64,000 nt of DNA from CAWBJP01 sp963789165 (GTDB lineage: Bacteria; Actinomycetota; Acidimicrobiia; IMCC26256; BP-133): the NCBI GenBank assembly GCA_963789165.1, contig CAWBJP010000009.1, positions 1 to 64,000 on the forward strand, read 5' to 3'. The translations under genes and the position numbers were made by a program. Every line of letters begins with the position of its first letter. Positions within the stretch are counted from its first letter, which is position 1. The notes under the pieces were generated by a model. The model did no database searches. It had not been told where the DNA came from and was given only the letters and a program-made list of their open reading frames with translations. Of the stretch, positions 43,392 through 54,706 are shown in pieces.

Positions 43392-44602
43392 GCGGCCACG
43401 CAGGCCGGGGCCAGGGCGTGGGCGGGGGCTTCGAGCACCTCGGCGCCGGCCCGCCGCAACTGGGCCGCCACCCGCTCCCGGGCTTCGAGGGCGTCGACCA
43501 CCACGGCGGCGGCGAACACGTCAGCCACCTGGGTGGGTGGGGTGCGCACCACGGCGTCGAGGTCGGGATCCCTCACGCTGGCCACCACCACCAGGTGCCG
43601 GCGGGCCAGCACCGGGATGGCCTCGACCAGCGGCCGGGCCGCGGTCTCCTCCAGCAGGTCGGTGAAGACCAGCACCAGGGCCCGCTTGCCTCCGCCGACC
43701 CGCCGGAAGGCGGCCTCGTAGTCGGCTTCGACCGGCGTGGGCTCCAGGTCGAACAGAGCCTCCACGACGGCCCTCCCGCCCCGGCGCCGGGGCGGGACAC
43801 GCCGCTTCACCGTGTCGGCGAAGGCCAGCGCCCCACACTGGTCACCGACCTCGTCGGCCACCAGAGCGACGGCCACGGCGGCGTCGAGGGCGGCGTCGAG
43901 GCGGGTGACGTCGTCCGCCACGGGGGCGGACATGAGCCGGCCGGCGTCGATGCAACAGATGACGTTGCGGTCCTGCTCCACCCGGTACTGGTTGCTCATC
44001 GGCCGGCCCACCCGGGCACTGGCCCGCCAGTTGACCTGGCGGATGTCATCGTCCGGCTGGTAGTCCCGGATCGACTCGAAGTCGGTGCCGAGACCGAGGG
44101 GGCCCCGGGTCAGGAGGCCGGGGTCACGGAAGCGACCCTGGCGCACGGCCGTGACCAGGCGGTGGGCGGCAGGCAGGTCGGGATACACGAGCACCTCGGC
44201 GTCCCCGCCGCGGCGCGACGTGATCCGGGCCAGGCCGAGGCGGCCTTCCACCCGCACCGCGGCGGCGGGAAGGACGTGGCGGCCGCGCCGGCGGGGCAAC
44301 AGGCTGGCGTCGAGCCGGCCATCAGCCTCGGACGGGGCCAGGCCGAGATCGGGCGGAACGGGTTGGCGCACCCGGACCGCGCCGGGCGCCTCCACTTCCA
44401 GCACCAGGGGGCTGCGCACACCCCGGGCCATGACGTGGGGCGCCGTCCGCGTGACCCGGGGCGCAGCCCGGACGGCGACCAGATCCACCACCGCCGCCGC
44501 CATCAGAGCCAGCCCGCCGAGGACCGCCACCCCGGGCGGGACGAGCAGGGCGCAGAGGCTCACCGCCGCCAGTAACCAGGCCAGCCGCGGCGCCGGACTC
44601 AA
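43358..44602 (-). CDS. DUF58-domain protein
   Basis: A 414-residue protein with two N-terminal helices (LAWLLAAVSLCALLV) and a long soluble part. The DUF58 core lies near residue 185 (FESIRDYQPDDDIRQVNWRAS). It is followed by a von Willebrand A-like domain (VICCIDAGRLM, then LVLVFTDLLEE). It is normally encoded next to a MoxR ATPase and thought to act with it in protein maturation or assembly. The start is taken as TTG at 44602, 13 bases after the moxR stop. No good ribosome site is visible, so the start is uncertain. Confidence 0.85.
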   Translation of the reverse strand: MSPAPRLAWLLAAVSLCALLVPPGVAVLGGLALMAAAVVDLVAVRAAPRVTRTAPHVMARGVRSPLVLEVEAPGAVRVRQPVPPDLGLAPSEADGRLDASLLPRRRGRHVLPAAAVRVEGRLGLARITSRRGGDAEVLVYPDLPAAHRLVTAVRQGRFRDPGLLTRGPLGLGTDFESIRDYQPDDDIRQVNWRASARVGRPMSNQYRVEQDRNVICCIDAGRLMSAPVADDVTRLDAALDAAVAVALVADEVGDQCGALAFADTVKRRVPPRRRGGRAVVEALFDLEPTPVEADYEAAFRRVGGGKRALVLVFTDLLEETAARPLVEAIPVLARRHLVVVASVRDPDLDAVVRTPPTQVADVFAAAVVVDALEARERVAAQLRRAGAEVLEAPAHALAPACVAAYLRAKARARL

Positions 44603-44615
44603 CGAGCGACAGCCA

Positions 44616-45572
<957 letters not shown>

Positions 45573-45590
45573 CGAAGCACTCCTGTCGTC

Positions 45591-46748
45591 TCAGGGCTCT
45601 TCGGGGACACCCCGCGCCCCGGGCTCCAGGCGGGCGAGCGCCCGTCCGGCGGCCAGCACCCCGGCTTCACCCTGCACCCGCACCAGCGCTTCCGCCTCGT
45701 CGGGGGGAAGCCCCAGGCGGACGGCGGCAGCCCGGACAGAATCATCGGGGGCGTCGGGTGGGAGCCCGGCCCGTCCGGCGAGCAGCGACCGGGCCCGGAG
45801 CCGGACCGGCTCGGCTGCCTCGGCCGGGTGACCGGTTCGGCCGAGGGTGCCGGCCAGGGCGTCGACGTAGGTCCGTCGCCGGGGGCCCAGGGGGCGAGCC
45901 TCGTCCTCGGGAGGTCCCAGTCGCCGGCTTCGAGCCACCAGCCAGATGACGGCGGAGAGTCCGATGCCGGCCAGGGCCACACGCCACCGTCCCGGGAGGG
46001 CGGCGAGTCCCTCCCCGGAGCCGTAGCCGTGGGGTCCTTCGGCGAAGGCCACCGGCGTCCCCGCGGGACCGGCCACGGCCAAGCCGAAGCCGGCGTTGTC
46101 GGCCACGCCCAGCAGCCGGTTCTGGAGCGGCGTCGGGTCGGCCAGGGCCACCACCCGGCCGGCTCCGACATCACCGGCGAGCGCCACCAGGGCGACCCCG
46201 TCCTGTTCGGCCAGGAGCGGCTGGAGGGAACCCGGGCGCCCGAAGGAGCCCTGCCCGCCCAGGCGCACCAGTCTGATCCCCGCTCCCTCGGGGACGTCGC
46301 CCGCCGGGATGGCAGCCGTCACCGGAGCACCGTCGAAGCGGGGTGGGTCGTCGCCCACCACCTCCTCCAGCCACTGGCCGGCGCCGGCGCTGGCCACGAG
46401 ACGCCCGCCGGCGCGCACGAACCGGCCGACCCGCTCGGTCTCGGCGCCGGTCAGCTCGGCGTCGAGGATCACCAGGGTGGACCGCGGCTGGAGGCGGGCG
46501 CGGTCAAGGTCGCCACGGATCCGGTCCACCGGATGGTCGAAGCGGCGCAGCAGCTCGGCGTAGGCCCCGGAACCGGTCGGACCGGTCGAGTAGGACGACG
46601 AGGGCGAGTCGGTCCCGCTGCCCCGCGGCGGAATCAGGGAGGCGACGGCGGCGACGGCCAGGACCGCCCCCGCCACCAGCACCGAACGGGGGGTCCGCGC
46701 ACTGGCGTCGCCGGCTCCAGCAACGCGCCCCTCCCCGGGTGCGCTCAC
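45591..46748 (-). CDS. DUF4350-domain membrane protein
   Basis: A 385-residue protein with an N-terminal helix (SVLVAGAVLAVAAVASLI), then a DUF4350-like glutamine-amidotransferase-type fold (TGSGAYAELLRRFDHPVDRIRG, then STLVILDAELTG). A second helix lies near residue 265 (WRVALAGIGLSAVIWLVA), with a cytoplasmic tail after it. Its GTG start overlaps the DUF4129 gene stop by four bases. It is part of the MoxR cluster. Confidence 0.8.
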   Translation of the reverse strand: MSAPGEGRVAGAGDASARTPRSVLVAGAVLAVAAVASLIPPRGSGTDSPSSSYSTGPTGSGAYAELLRRFDHPVDRIRGDLDRARLQPRSTLVILDAELTGAETERVGRFVRAGGRLVASAGAGQWLEEVVGDDPPRFDGAPVTAAIPAGDVPEGAGIRLVRLGGQGSFGRPGSLQPLLAEQDGVALVALAGDVGAGRVVALADPTPLQNRLLGVADNAGFGLAVAGPAGTPVAFAEGPHGYGSGEGLAALPGRWRVALAGIGLSAVIWLVARSRRLGPPEDEARPLGPRRRTYVDALAGTLGRTGHPAEAAEPVRLRARSLLAGRAGLPPDAPDDSVRAAAVRLGLPPDEAEALVRVQGEAGVLAAGRALARLEPGARGVPEEP

Positions 46749-47464
46749 GGGTGGGGCGCCTGGTTGGCGTCAGGGACACTCCGCGCCCCGGCCAGGACGG
46801 CGGGCCACTCGGCGCGGGCTTCTCCCACGTCCTCGGAGGTGGCGGCCCGCCCGCCATAGATGACCTCGTCGAAGTCGACGGCCAGCCCGTCGAAGCGGGC
46901 CGAGCGGAGCGCCCGGGCCACCGCCCGGTTGGTGAGGCCGGGCCGCAACTCGAGCGCCCCCATCCGATCCAGCCGGACCAGCCCCGCCCGGAACCTCAGG
47001 CGGAGTGCCTCGTCCAGCCGTCCCCGTCGCTCGGCCTCCTCGGCCAGCGCTTCCAGTTCGGCGGGGTCGGTACCGCTCTGCGGGCCGGCCCCCGCCCGCC
47101 GGTCGGGCCGCTCGCGGCCCCGGGCCCGCACCAGTCGCGACGCCACCACGGCGGCCATCACCAGGACGACCCCGGCCAGGAGCAGCCACAGCGGGCTGCC
47201 CACGTCGGGCAGGCCGTTCCCGAGCCGGGAGAGGAGACGCTGCACCGGGTCGACGACCAGCTCCTCCAGCCGGCGCAGGATTCCGGCGAAAGGCCGGGGC
47301 AGGCGCCGGGCGGTGAAGGGCTCCCGGGAGAGAATGTCCCGGGCCGTGTCCCGGGCCCGCGCCGGATCCGCCACCGCCACCAGCCCGACGCCGATCACGA
47401 GCCGGAACCAGGCGGAGGCCACTCGGATGTGGGCGGGGACCACTCGGAGGAGGGCGGCGGCCAC
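46745..47464 (-). CDS. DUF4129-domain membrane protein
   Basis: A 239-residue protein with helices near 20-35 and 92-110 and a C-terminal DUF4129 segment (LRLRFRAGLVRLDRMGALEL, then TNRAVARAL). Several in-frame GTG codons (47464, 47443, 47422) lie within a 70-base overlap with the upstream gene, so the true start is unclear. It is the usual neighbour of DUF4350 and MoxR genes. Confidence 0.8.
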   Translation of the reverse strand: MAAALLRVVPAHIRVASAWFRLVIGVGLVAVADPARARDTARDILSREPFTARRLPRPFAGILRRLEELVVDPVQRLLSRLGNGLPDVGSPLWLLLAGVVLVMAAVVASRLVRARGRERPDRRAGAGPQSGTDPAELEALAEEAERRGRLDEALRLRFRAGLVRLDRMGALELRPGLTNRAVARALRSARFDGLAVDFDEVIYGGRAATSEDVGEARAEWPAVLAGARSVPDANQAPHP

Positions 47465-48381
47465 TCGGACGGCGGGCGGCCGGACGGGTCACCACCCGCG
47501 GGCGGGGCGCCGTAGGGGCCACCGGCCGCCGGAAACCCCTCCGGAAGGGGGCCCATCCCCTGCGCCAGGAGCTGGAGATCGAGGCCCTCCTTGCGTATCC
47601 GTAGGTCGAAGTACACGAGCGCGAAGACGGCCGCCACGAAGGGTGTGGTGATCACGTCGGAGATGATGTTGGACAGCGCTCCCAGGGCGAGGCCGGTCAC
47701 GCTGTCCTCCGACACGAAGGAGATGATGACCAGGGGGATGGCGATGATCTGATCGACGACGGTGTTCAGCAGAAAGGCGACGAGCAGCACCCCGAACGTC
47801 GGCCACCAGCGGCCCCGCACCAGCTGGAAAGAACGACGCAGGGCCCCGGTGCCGCTCAGGCCCTCGGCCACCAGGGCCACGAAGGCCAAGGACCAGGCCA
47901 CGGCCAACCAGACGCCGGGCACGATGCACAGGACGAAGCCCAGGGTCAGGCCGAGGCCCATCAGGATCGAGAGCCACACCAGCGCCCCCAGCCGGCCGAC
48001 GGCCAGCCGCAGCGACTCCTTCCAGTCGGGGGTGCCGCCGAGGTAGGCGACGGTGATGGCCCGCAGGGCGGCGGCTGAGGAGAGCACGAAGGCGAGACCC
48101 GACAGGAGAGTGATCAACCCGAAGGCGGCGAAGAAGCCGGCTGCGTCGCCTCCGTCGAATTCGAATTGGGCGGTGCCCGTCGTCGTGTCGAAGGAGCCCG
48201 TGTCGAAGAGGATCTCGCTTTCGGGCACGGCGGAGGCAAGGAGCAGGCTGGTCAGCACCTGGACGGGGGCGACCACGAACAGCACGATGCGGGCCAGAGC
48301 GGGAAAGTGCCGGCGCCAGATCTTGAGGGCGACGTCGAGGATCTCTCCGACCGACAACGGCCGCAGTTCAGGCACGGACAC
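47395..48381 (-). CDS. Polytopic membrane protein with a Pro/Ser/Trp tail
   Basis: A 328-residue protein that starts LRPLSVGEILDVALKIWRRH, a conserved opening of actinobacterial membrane proteins related to the GDPD membrane-domain group. It has about six helices up to residue 265. The C-terminal tail contains the repeated unit SEWPPPSSEWSPP. Function unknown. It is the first gene of the DUF4129-DUF4350-MoxR-DUF58 unit. Confidence 0.75.
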   Translation of the reverse strand: MSVPELRPLSVGEILDVALKIWRRHFPALARIVLFVVAPVQVLTSLLLASAVPESEILFDTGSFDTTTGTAQFEFDGGDAAGFFAAFGLITLLSGLAFVLSSAAALRAITVAYLGGTPDWKESLRLAVGRLGALVWLSILMGLGLTLGFVLCIVPGVWLAVAWSLAFVALVAEGLSGTGALRRSFQLVRGRWWPTFGVLLVAFLLNTVVDQIIAIPLVIISFVSEDSVTGLALGALSNIISDVITTPFVAAVFALVYFDLRIRKEGLDLQLLAQGMGPLPEGFPAAGGPYGAPPAGGDPSGRPPSEWPPPSSEWSPPTSEWPPPGSGS

Positions 48382-48416
48382 GCCGTGCCACGTTAGTCAG
48401 CAGGTTCGGGTCGCCG

Positions 48417-49599
48417 TCAGAGGGTTTGCACGAGAGCGGCGTCGCCCTGCCCGCCACCGCCGCAGAGGGCGGCCGCACCGAGCCCGCCGCCGCGGCGGCG
48501 AAGCTCGTTGATGACGGTCATGACCACCCGGGCGCCGGACATGCCGATGGGGTGCCCGAGGGCGATGGCCCCGCCGTTGACGTTGACGATCTCGGGGCTG
48601 ACCTCGAGGTCCTTCATGGAGGCCAGGGCCACGGCGGCGAAGGCCTCGTTCATCTCGAAGAGCTGGATATCGGACACCGACTTGCCCACCTTGGCCAGCG
48701 CCGCCCTGATGGCACCGGAGGGCTGGGTCATGAGGGAGGGGTCGGGCCCCGCCACCATGCCGTAGCTCACCAGCTCGGCCAGCGGGCGTGAGCCCGAGGC
48801 GCTCGGCGGCGGCCTTGGAGGTGACGATCAGGGCGGCGGCCCCGTCCGAGAGCTGGGAGGCGTTGCCGGCGGTGATCGTGCCGTCCTTGGAGAACGCCGG
48901 CCGCAGACCACCGAGGCTCTCGGCCGTCGTTCCGGGCCGGATGCCCTCGTCTCCCTCGATCACGATGGGGTCACCCTTGCGCTGGGGGACCTCGACGGGG
49001 ACGATCTCGTCGGCCAGGCGGCCCCCTTTGGCCGCGGCGGCGGCCCGCTCGTGGCTCTGGGCCGCGAACTCGTCCTGCTCCTGGCGGGTGAAGCCGAAGG
49101 CAGAGGCGTACTTCTCGGTCCCCGCCCCCATGTGGACGGCGTCGAAGGCGCACCACAGCCCGTCGTGGATCATGGCGTCGACCAGCTCGGCGTTGCCCAT
49201 CCGGTAGCCGGCCCGGGCCCCGGGGAGCAGGTACGGGGCTTTGGTCATGGACTCCATGCCACCCGCCACCACCACCTCGGCGTCGCCCGCCTGGATCATC
49301 TGGTCGGCCGAGTACAGGGCGTTGATCCCCGACAGGCAGACCTTGTTGAGGGTCATGGCCGGCACGGTCATGGGGATCCCGGCCTTCACCGCCGCCTGGC
49401 GGGCCGTGATCTGGCCCTGCCCGCCCTGGAGCACCTGGCCCATGATCACGTAGTCGACCTGGTCGGGGGAGAGCCCGGCCCGCTCCAGCGCGCCCTTGAT
49501 GGCGAACCCGCCCAGATCCATGGCGCTGAAGGAGGACAGCGCACCGGACATCTTGCCGATCGGGGTACGGGCGGCGGAAACGATGACCGAACCAGGCAT
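48417..49599 (-). CDS. Acetyl-CoA C-acetyltransferase (thiolase), frame broken
   Basis: A thiolase that condenses two acetyl-CoA, or cleaves acetoacetyl-CoA. From the ATG at 49599 (GGGAGG site) it reads VIVSAARTPIGK and LNKVCLSGINAL (nucleophilic Cys near residue 90), up to AAERLGLTP near residue 270. There the frame changes (about 48787). A second frame continues ELVSYGMVAGPDPSLMTQ, NEAFAAVALA, GHPIGMSGARV (catalytic His) and LCGGGGQG (second Cys) to 48417. All catalytic residues are present across the two frames, so a one-base indel is the only defect; sequencing error is likely. It fits the first step of the ethylmalonyl-CoA pathway encoded further along. Confidence 0.87.
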
Positions 49600-49686
49600 T
49601 GGGGCCTCCCTATGTCGCCAGGTGGAGCGGGACCCAGATTCTAAGTGGGTCCCGCCCACCCGCCGAACGGGAGACCTGCCCAGGCG

Positions 49687-52600
49687 CTAGTTCTCCAGTG
49701 GGAGCAGCCCGGTTTCGACGGCTACGACATCGTTGCGGCCGAGGCCGTGCTCGTCGCCGGCGAAGACGACTTCGTAGGCGGGGTCGGCCCTCGCAGGTGT
49801 CGAGGTCGCCGGCGCAGGCGAAGACGTCCTCGTCGTTGCCGACCGCCCCGCCGGCGTCGAAGCGCCCGTCGGTGGAGAAGAACGGGCCCTCGGCGCTGTC
49901 CCCGGCGAAGGAGAAGGCGTCGAGTGTCTCTCCGGTGCCGGCGAGGCCGGCGTCGGAACCGTCGAAGACCACCTCGAGGCCGTCGCAGTCGGTAGTGCCG
50001 CCGGTCGCGGCCCCCCGGCAGACGAGCAGGTCCTCGCCTCGGCCCTTGACGCCCGCCGTCGACCTTGAACGACCCGCTGGTGGACAGGTAGATGTCGTGG
50101 CCCACGATCTCGACGGCGTCGACGCCTTCCGCCGCGTCGGTGAGCCCGATGTCGGACCCGTCGAAGAAGAGCGAGAACTTGCCTCGGGTGTCGTCCCCAA
50201 GGCTGGTCGGGGTGAAGCGCACGAGGTCGGAGTCCTCGACCTTGCCCACCACCCCGGGCACCTTGACCCCGGTGCCCAACAGCGACGAGAGGCAGCGTGG
50301 TCGGCGGGGCGGAACGACAGCACCAGGTCGCCGTCGGGCAGGAGGGCCAGGGCGTCGATGGCCAGATCGGAGACGCCCACGTCGGAGCCGTCGAAGACGA
50401 GTTCGAAGTCGTCCTCCGAAGCGTCGTAGCGCACCACGTCCTCGTTGTTCACCCGCAGGCCCCCAGCCAGCGTCTCGCCCGACTCCACCGAGAACAGGAA
50501 ATCACCGTCGTCGGCGACCACCAGGGCGAAGTTCCAGATGCTGAAGTCCGAGGTGAGAATGGTGACGACCACGTCGCCGGTGCCCGGGTCGACGAACGGA
50601 GCGCCGTCGTGGCACGGGTCGGGGATGGCGTCGGGTGCGCCGGTGCACAACTCCACCGGGTCCCCGTTCCTGACCGCTCTCAGGTCGGCCGGGGCGGCTC
50701 CCCCCAGCAGGGCGGGGTCGAGGCGGAACACCACCACGAACGGCTCGTCGAAGGTGGACGGTACGTCGGAGTCAATGGCGACCTGCGTGTCCAGCAGCAC
50801 GAAGCCGTCCGGGACCGGCGTCGTGACCACCGGGGACTCCACGATCGTGATCGTGGTGGCGACCGGCGAAGTGATCATCGTCGCCATCGGGTCAGTCGAC
50901 GTCGCATCGCTCCCCGTCGACAGCGTTTCGTTCGGCTCCAGGTTGTATTCGGCCCGCACGCCTCCCGGTGGCACGCTGACATTGCGCAGCACGGACACGG
51001 TGTCCGAGCGGTAATCGGCAGTGGCCAGGTCCGGGAAGCCGTCCCCGTCGACGTCGGCGGCGACGAGGGCGAAGGGCATGTCGCCGACGGTATAGGCGAT
51101 GTCGCGGGCGAAACTGCCCGCCCCGTCACCCAGGAAGATCGAGACGCTGTCGGCCAGCTCGCTGGTGGTGGCCAGGTCCTGGTCGCCGTCCCCGTCGAAG
51201 TCGCCGGCGGCGATGCTGCGTGGCTCGCGCGCGGTGGGGAAGGGGGCGGTGGAGACGAAGCTGCCCGCCCCGTCGCCCAGGTGGACGACGACGGCGTTGC
51301 GGTTGGCGTGGGCGGTGGCCAGGTCCTGGTCGCCGTCCCCGTCGAAGTCGGCGGCGGTGATGTCCCAAGCGCCGACGTCGCCGAGCTCGATGGTGGCGGC
51401 GGGGGTGAAGCTGCCCGCCCCGTTGCCCAGAAGGACGGCGACGTAGTCGCCGCTGACGGTGGCGAGGTCCACGTCGCTGTCCCCGTCGAGATCGGCGGCG
51501 ACGATGCGCTGGGCCCCCCAGCCCGGGAAGGGGCTGCCGGCGGCGGGGGTGAAGCCGCCCGCCCCGTCACCGAGAAGGACGATGACGTTCCCGCTGGCCG
51601 TCGCCAGGTCCTGATCGCCGTCCCCGTCGAAGTCCCCGGCGACGGCGTCGGAACCGCTGATGTTGGCGAAGGGGATGGGGCTGTCGAGGGTGAAGCCGCC
51701 CGCCCCGTCACCCAGGAGCACGGTCACATCGTCGGAGTCCCGGTTGACGGTGACCAGGTCCGTGTTTCCGTCCCCATCGAAATCGGCGGCGACGATGCAA
51801 TCCGGGAAGTCTCCGACCAGGAAGGGGCCACCGGGGGCGGGGGTGAAGCCGCCCGCCCCGTCACCCAGGAGCACGGTCACATCGTCGGAGTCGGGGTTGA
51901 CGGTGGCCAGGTCCCCGTCGCCGTCCCCATCGAAGTCGGCGGCTGTGATGTGCCACGGGCCGTCGCCAGTGGGAAAAGCCGGGGCCGCGGGGCGGCTGAA
52001 GCTCCCATGGCCGTCACCGATGTGGATGGTCACGTAGTCGGAGCCGGCGTCTGCGGTGGCCAGGTCCAGGACGCCGTCCTCGTCGAAGTCGGCGGCGGCG
52101 ATGCCGTTCGAGCCGGCGCCGGCCAGGGAGGTGCCGGCGGCGGTGAAGCCACCCACACCGTCACCAGAGAGGACGTTCACGCCGTAGACACCGGGAGTGG
52201 TCGCGGCCAGGTCCAGGACGCCGTCCCCGTCGAAGTCGGCGGCGAGGATGCCGGAGGCAGCGTTGCCAGGGGGCAGGGGGCTCCGGCCGCGGGGGCGAAG
52301 CCGCCCACCCCGTCACCCAGGAGGACGGCCACGCCGTCCGAATAGGTGATGGCCAAGTCGTGGTCGCCGTCTCCGTCGAAGTCGGCAACGACGACGGCCT
52401 GAGGACCGTAGCCGATGGGGAACGGGCTGCCTGGGACCGGGGCGAAGCCGCCCACCCCGTCACCCAGGAGGACGGTCACATCGCCGGAGTAGTTGTTGAC
52501 GGTGGCCAGGTCGGCTACGCCGTCCACATCGAAGTCGGCCGTGGCGACGCCGTAAGGACGGTCGCCGGCGGGGAAGGGGCTGCCGGCAGCCGCGTTGAAG

Positions 52601-53169
52601 CCACCCACGCCGTCGCCCAGCAGGACGGTGACATCGCCGGAGCCCAGGTTGGCGGTGGCCACGTCCTGGTGGCCGTCCCCGTCGAAGTCGGAGGCGAGGA
52701 TGTCCCAGGGGGTGTCGCCAGCCGTGAATGGACCGCCGGCCGCAGGCGTGAACCCGCCTATCCCGTCTCCGAGGAGGACGGTCACGGCGCCTGAGTGACT
52801 GGCCGTGGCCAGGTCCTGGTCGTCGTCCCCGTCGAAGTCGGCGGCGACGATGCTGCGGAGCTGGGCGCCGGCGGGGAAGGGGCTGCCCGGAGCCGGTGCG
52901 GCTCCGCCCACCCCGTCGCCCAGGAGGACGGTCACGTCGCCGTCGTTGGCGGTAGCCAGGTCCTGGTGGCCGTCGGCGTCGAAGTCGGCGACGGCGACCG
53001 CGTTCGGGCGGCGGCCGGTATCCAGGGTCGGAGGGGCGTCGAAGACGACGGCATCGGCAGGGGCCAGGGCGAGGAGAGAGCCCAAGGTGGTGATGGCGAG
53101 GATCACCGCCACACTTCGCCTCTGGGCGCGGGAGGGCGCGTTGCGAACAGCCGGGAAGGTTTGGCGCAT
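49687..53169 (-). pseudogene. Secreted FG-GAP/VCBS repeat protein, several frame breaks
   Basis: One long reading of integrin-like FG-GAP repeats broken by about four frame changes. From the ATG at 53169 a signal peptide (VAVILAITTLGSLLAL) leads to repeats of about 47 residues with DFDGDGHQDLATAN-type calcium loops and LLGDGVGGF strands. The frame changes near 52283 (a G run). A second frame carries about nine more repeats and then a different C-terminal region with VVFDGSDAGL units. Further changes fall near 50290, 50055 and 49795, and the natural end PLEN-stop is at 49687. It may be a decayed surface protein or a victim of consensus indels. FG-GAP repeats form a beta-propeller used in adhesion. 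Confidence 0.75.
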
Positions 53170-53310
53170 GGGCCATGATTTGTCACCGACGGTGAGAAGC
53201 CTGCGCCTCCCGGCATACAGGACCCCGTGGGCGTCGGTGGGCGTCGGCGGTCGATAGAGGCGTTTCGCTAGGTCTACCGCTGGGTAGCCGATGTTAATTC
53301 AAGCAGTTGG

Positions 53311-53341
53311 TTGACATATCAAGCGTAGGGAGAGGTACATT
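53311..53341 (+). promoter_or_regulatory. Candidate ccr promoter, leaderless
   Basis: TTGACA at 53311-53316 and TACATT at 53336-53341 are separated by 19 bases. The ATG of ccr follows six bases after the -10-like element, so transcription would begin at or next to the start codon. No ribosome site is present, which fits a leaderless mRNA. Confidence 0.4.
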
Positions 53342-53347
53342 TTCCGG

Positions 53348-54685
53348 ATGCGGGAGATTCTGGACGCCATCGAGGCCGGAGCCCCGGGGGGGGATCTCGC
53401 CAGTTTGCCGTTGCCCGAGACCTTCCGGGCGATGACCGTCCACAAGGACGAGGTCGAGCTGTTCGCCGGTCTGAGCTCCGAGGAGAAGGACCCGCGAAAG
53501 AGCCTCCACGTCGACGACGTACCGCTGCCCGAACTCGCCCCTGACGAAGCGGTGGTGGCGGTCATGGCCTCGGCCATCAACTTCAACACCGTGTGGACCT
53601 CGATCTTCGAGCCCTTGCCGACCTTCCTGTTCCTGGAACGCCTCGGGCGGGAGAGCTACTGGGGCGCCCGCCACAACCTGCCGTACCACATCGTGGGGAG
53701 TGACGCCTCGGGGGTCGTGCTGCGGGTCGGCTCGGCCATCCGCAACTGGAAGCCGGGCGACCGGGTCACGATCCACTGCAACTACGTCGACGACCAGGAC
53801 CCCTCCGCCCACGACGACTCCATGCTCGCCGTCAACCAGCGCATCTGGGGTTTCGAGTCGAACTTCGGCGGTCTGGCCGACCTCTCCGTGGTCAAGGCCA
53901 ACCAGCTCATGCCCAAGCCGCCCCACCTGACCTGGGAAGAGGCGGCCTGCAACGCCCTCACCAACTCCACCAGCTACCGCATGCTGGCCAGCCCCAACGG
54001 GTGCATGGTCCAGCAGGGCCAGATCGTGCTGGTGTGGGGTGCGGGCGGCGGCCTGGGCGGCTACGCCTGCCAGTACGTGCTCAACGGCGGCGGCATCCCC
54101 GTGGCCGTCGTCTCCTCTCCGGAGAAGGTGGGCCTGCTCCACGAGCTGGGGGTCGAGGCCGTCATCGACCGGAAGGCCGAGGGTTACCGGTTCTGGAAGG
54201 ACGAGCGCACCCAGGACCCGGCGGAATGGCGGCGCTTCGGCAAGCGCATCCGGGAACTGGCCGGCGGCGACCCCGACATCGTGTTCGAGCATCCCGGGCG
54301 GCAGACCATGGGCGCCTCGGTCTTCGTCACCCGCCGGGGCGGGACCATCATCACCTGCGCCGCCACCTCGGGCTACATGATCGAGTACGACAACCGGTAC
54401 CTGTGGATGAGCCTGAAGACCATCAAGGGTTCCCACTTCGCCAACTACCGGGAAGCCTGGGAGGCCAACCGGCTGGTCAGCCAGGGCCGGATCCAGCCCA
54501 TCCTCTCCAGCGTGTACCGCCTGGAGGAGACCGGTGAGGCCGCCTACCAGGTGCACCACAACCTGCACGAGGGCAAGATCGGTGTGCTCTGCCTGGCGCC
54601 CGAGGAGGGCCTCGGGGTGACCGACCCCGAGCTCCGGGAACGGGTGGGCGAAGACCGCATCACCCTGTTCCGCCGGCACGGCTGA
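53348..54685 (+). CDS. ccr: Crotonyl-CoA carboxylase/reductase
   Basis: A 445-residue MDR-superfamily enzyme that reductively carboxylates crotonyl-CoA to ethylmalonyl-CoA with NADPH and CO2. Features are the long N-terminal extension of Ccr (VPLPELAPDEAVVAVMASAIN), INFNTVWTSIFEP, PYHIVGSDASGVV, the nucleotide loop VWGAGGGLGGYACQ near residue 230, FEHPGRQTMGASVF near 316 and the C-terminal KIGVLCLAPEEGLGV. Length is normal. It heads a run with the epimerase gene and is the key enzyme marking the ethylmalonyl-CoA pathway. Confidence 0.95.
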   Translation: MREILDAIEAGAPGGDLASLPLPETFRAMTVHKDEVELFAGLSSEEKDPRKSLHVDDVPLPELAPDEAVVAVMASAINFNTVWTSIFEPLPTFLFLERLGRESYWGARHNLPYHIVGSDASGVVLRVGSAIRNWKPGDRVTIHCNYVDDQDPSAHDDSMLAVNQRIWGFESNFGGLADLSVVKANQLMPKPPHLTWEEAACNALTNSTSYRMLASPNGCMVQQGQIVLVWGAGGGLGGYACQYVLNGGGIPVAVVSSPEKVGLLHELGVEAVIDRKAEGYRFWKDERTQDPAEWRRFGKRIRELAGGDPDIVFEHPGRQTMGASVFVTRRGGTIITCAATSGYMIEYDNRYLWMSLKTIKGSHFANYREAWEANRLVSQGRIQPILSSVYRLEETGEAAYQVHHNLHEGKIGVLCLAPEEGLGVTDPELRERVGEDRITLFRRHG

Positions 54686-54706
54686 GCACTGAACGGAGGA
54701 GTTCAG

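Noticed and set aside
49687..53169. CRISPR-like regularly spaced repeats.
   Set aside because: The repetition is codon-level repetition of FG-GAP units with variable bases, not identical repeats with unique spacers.
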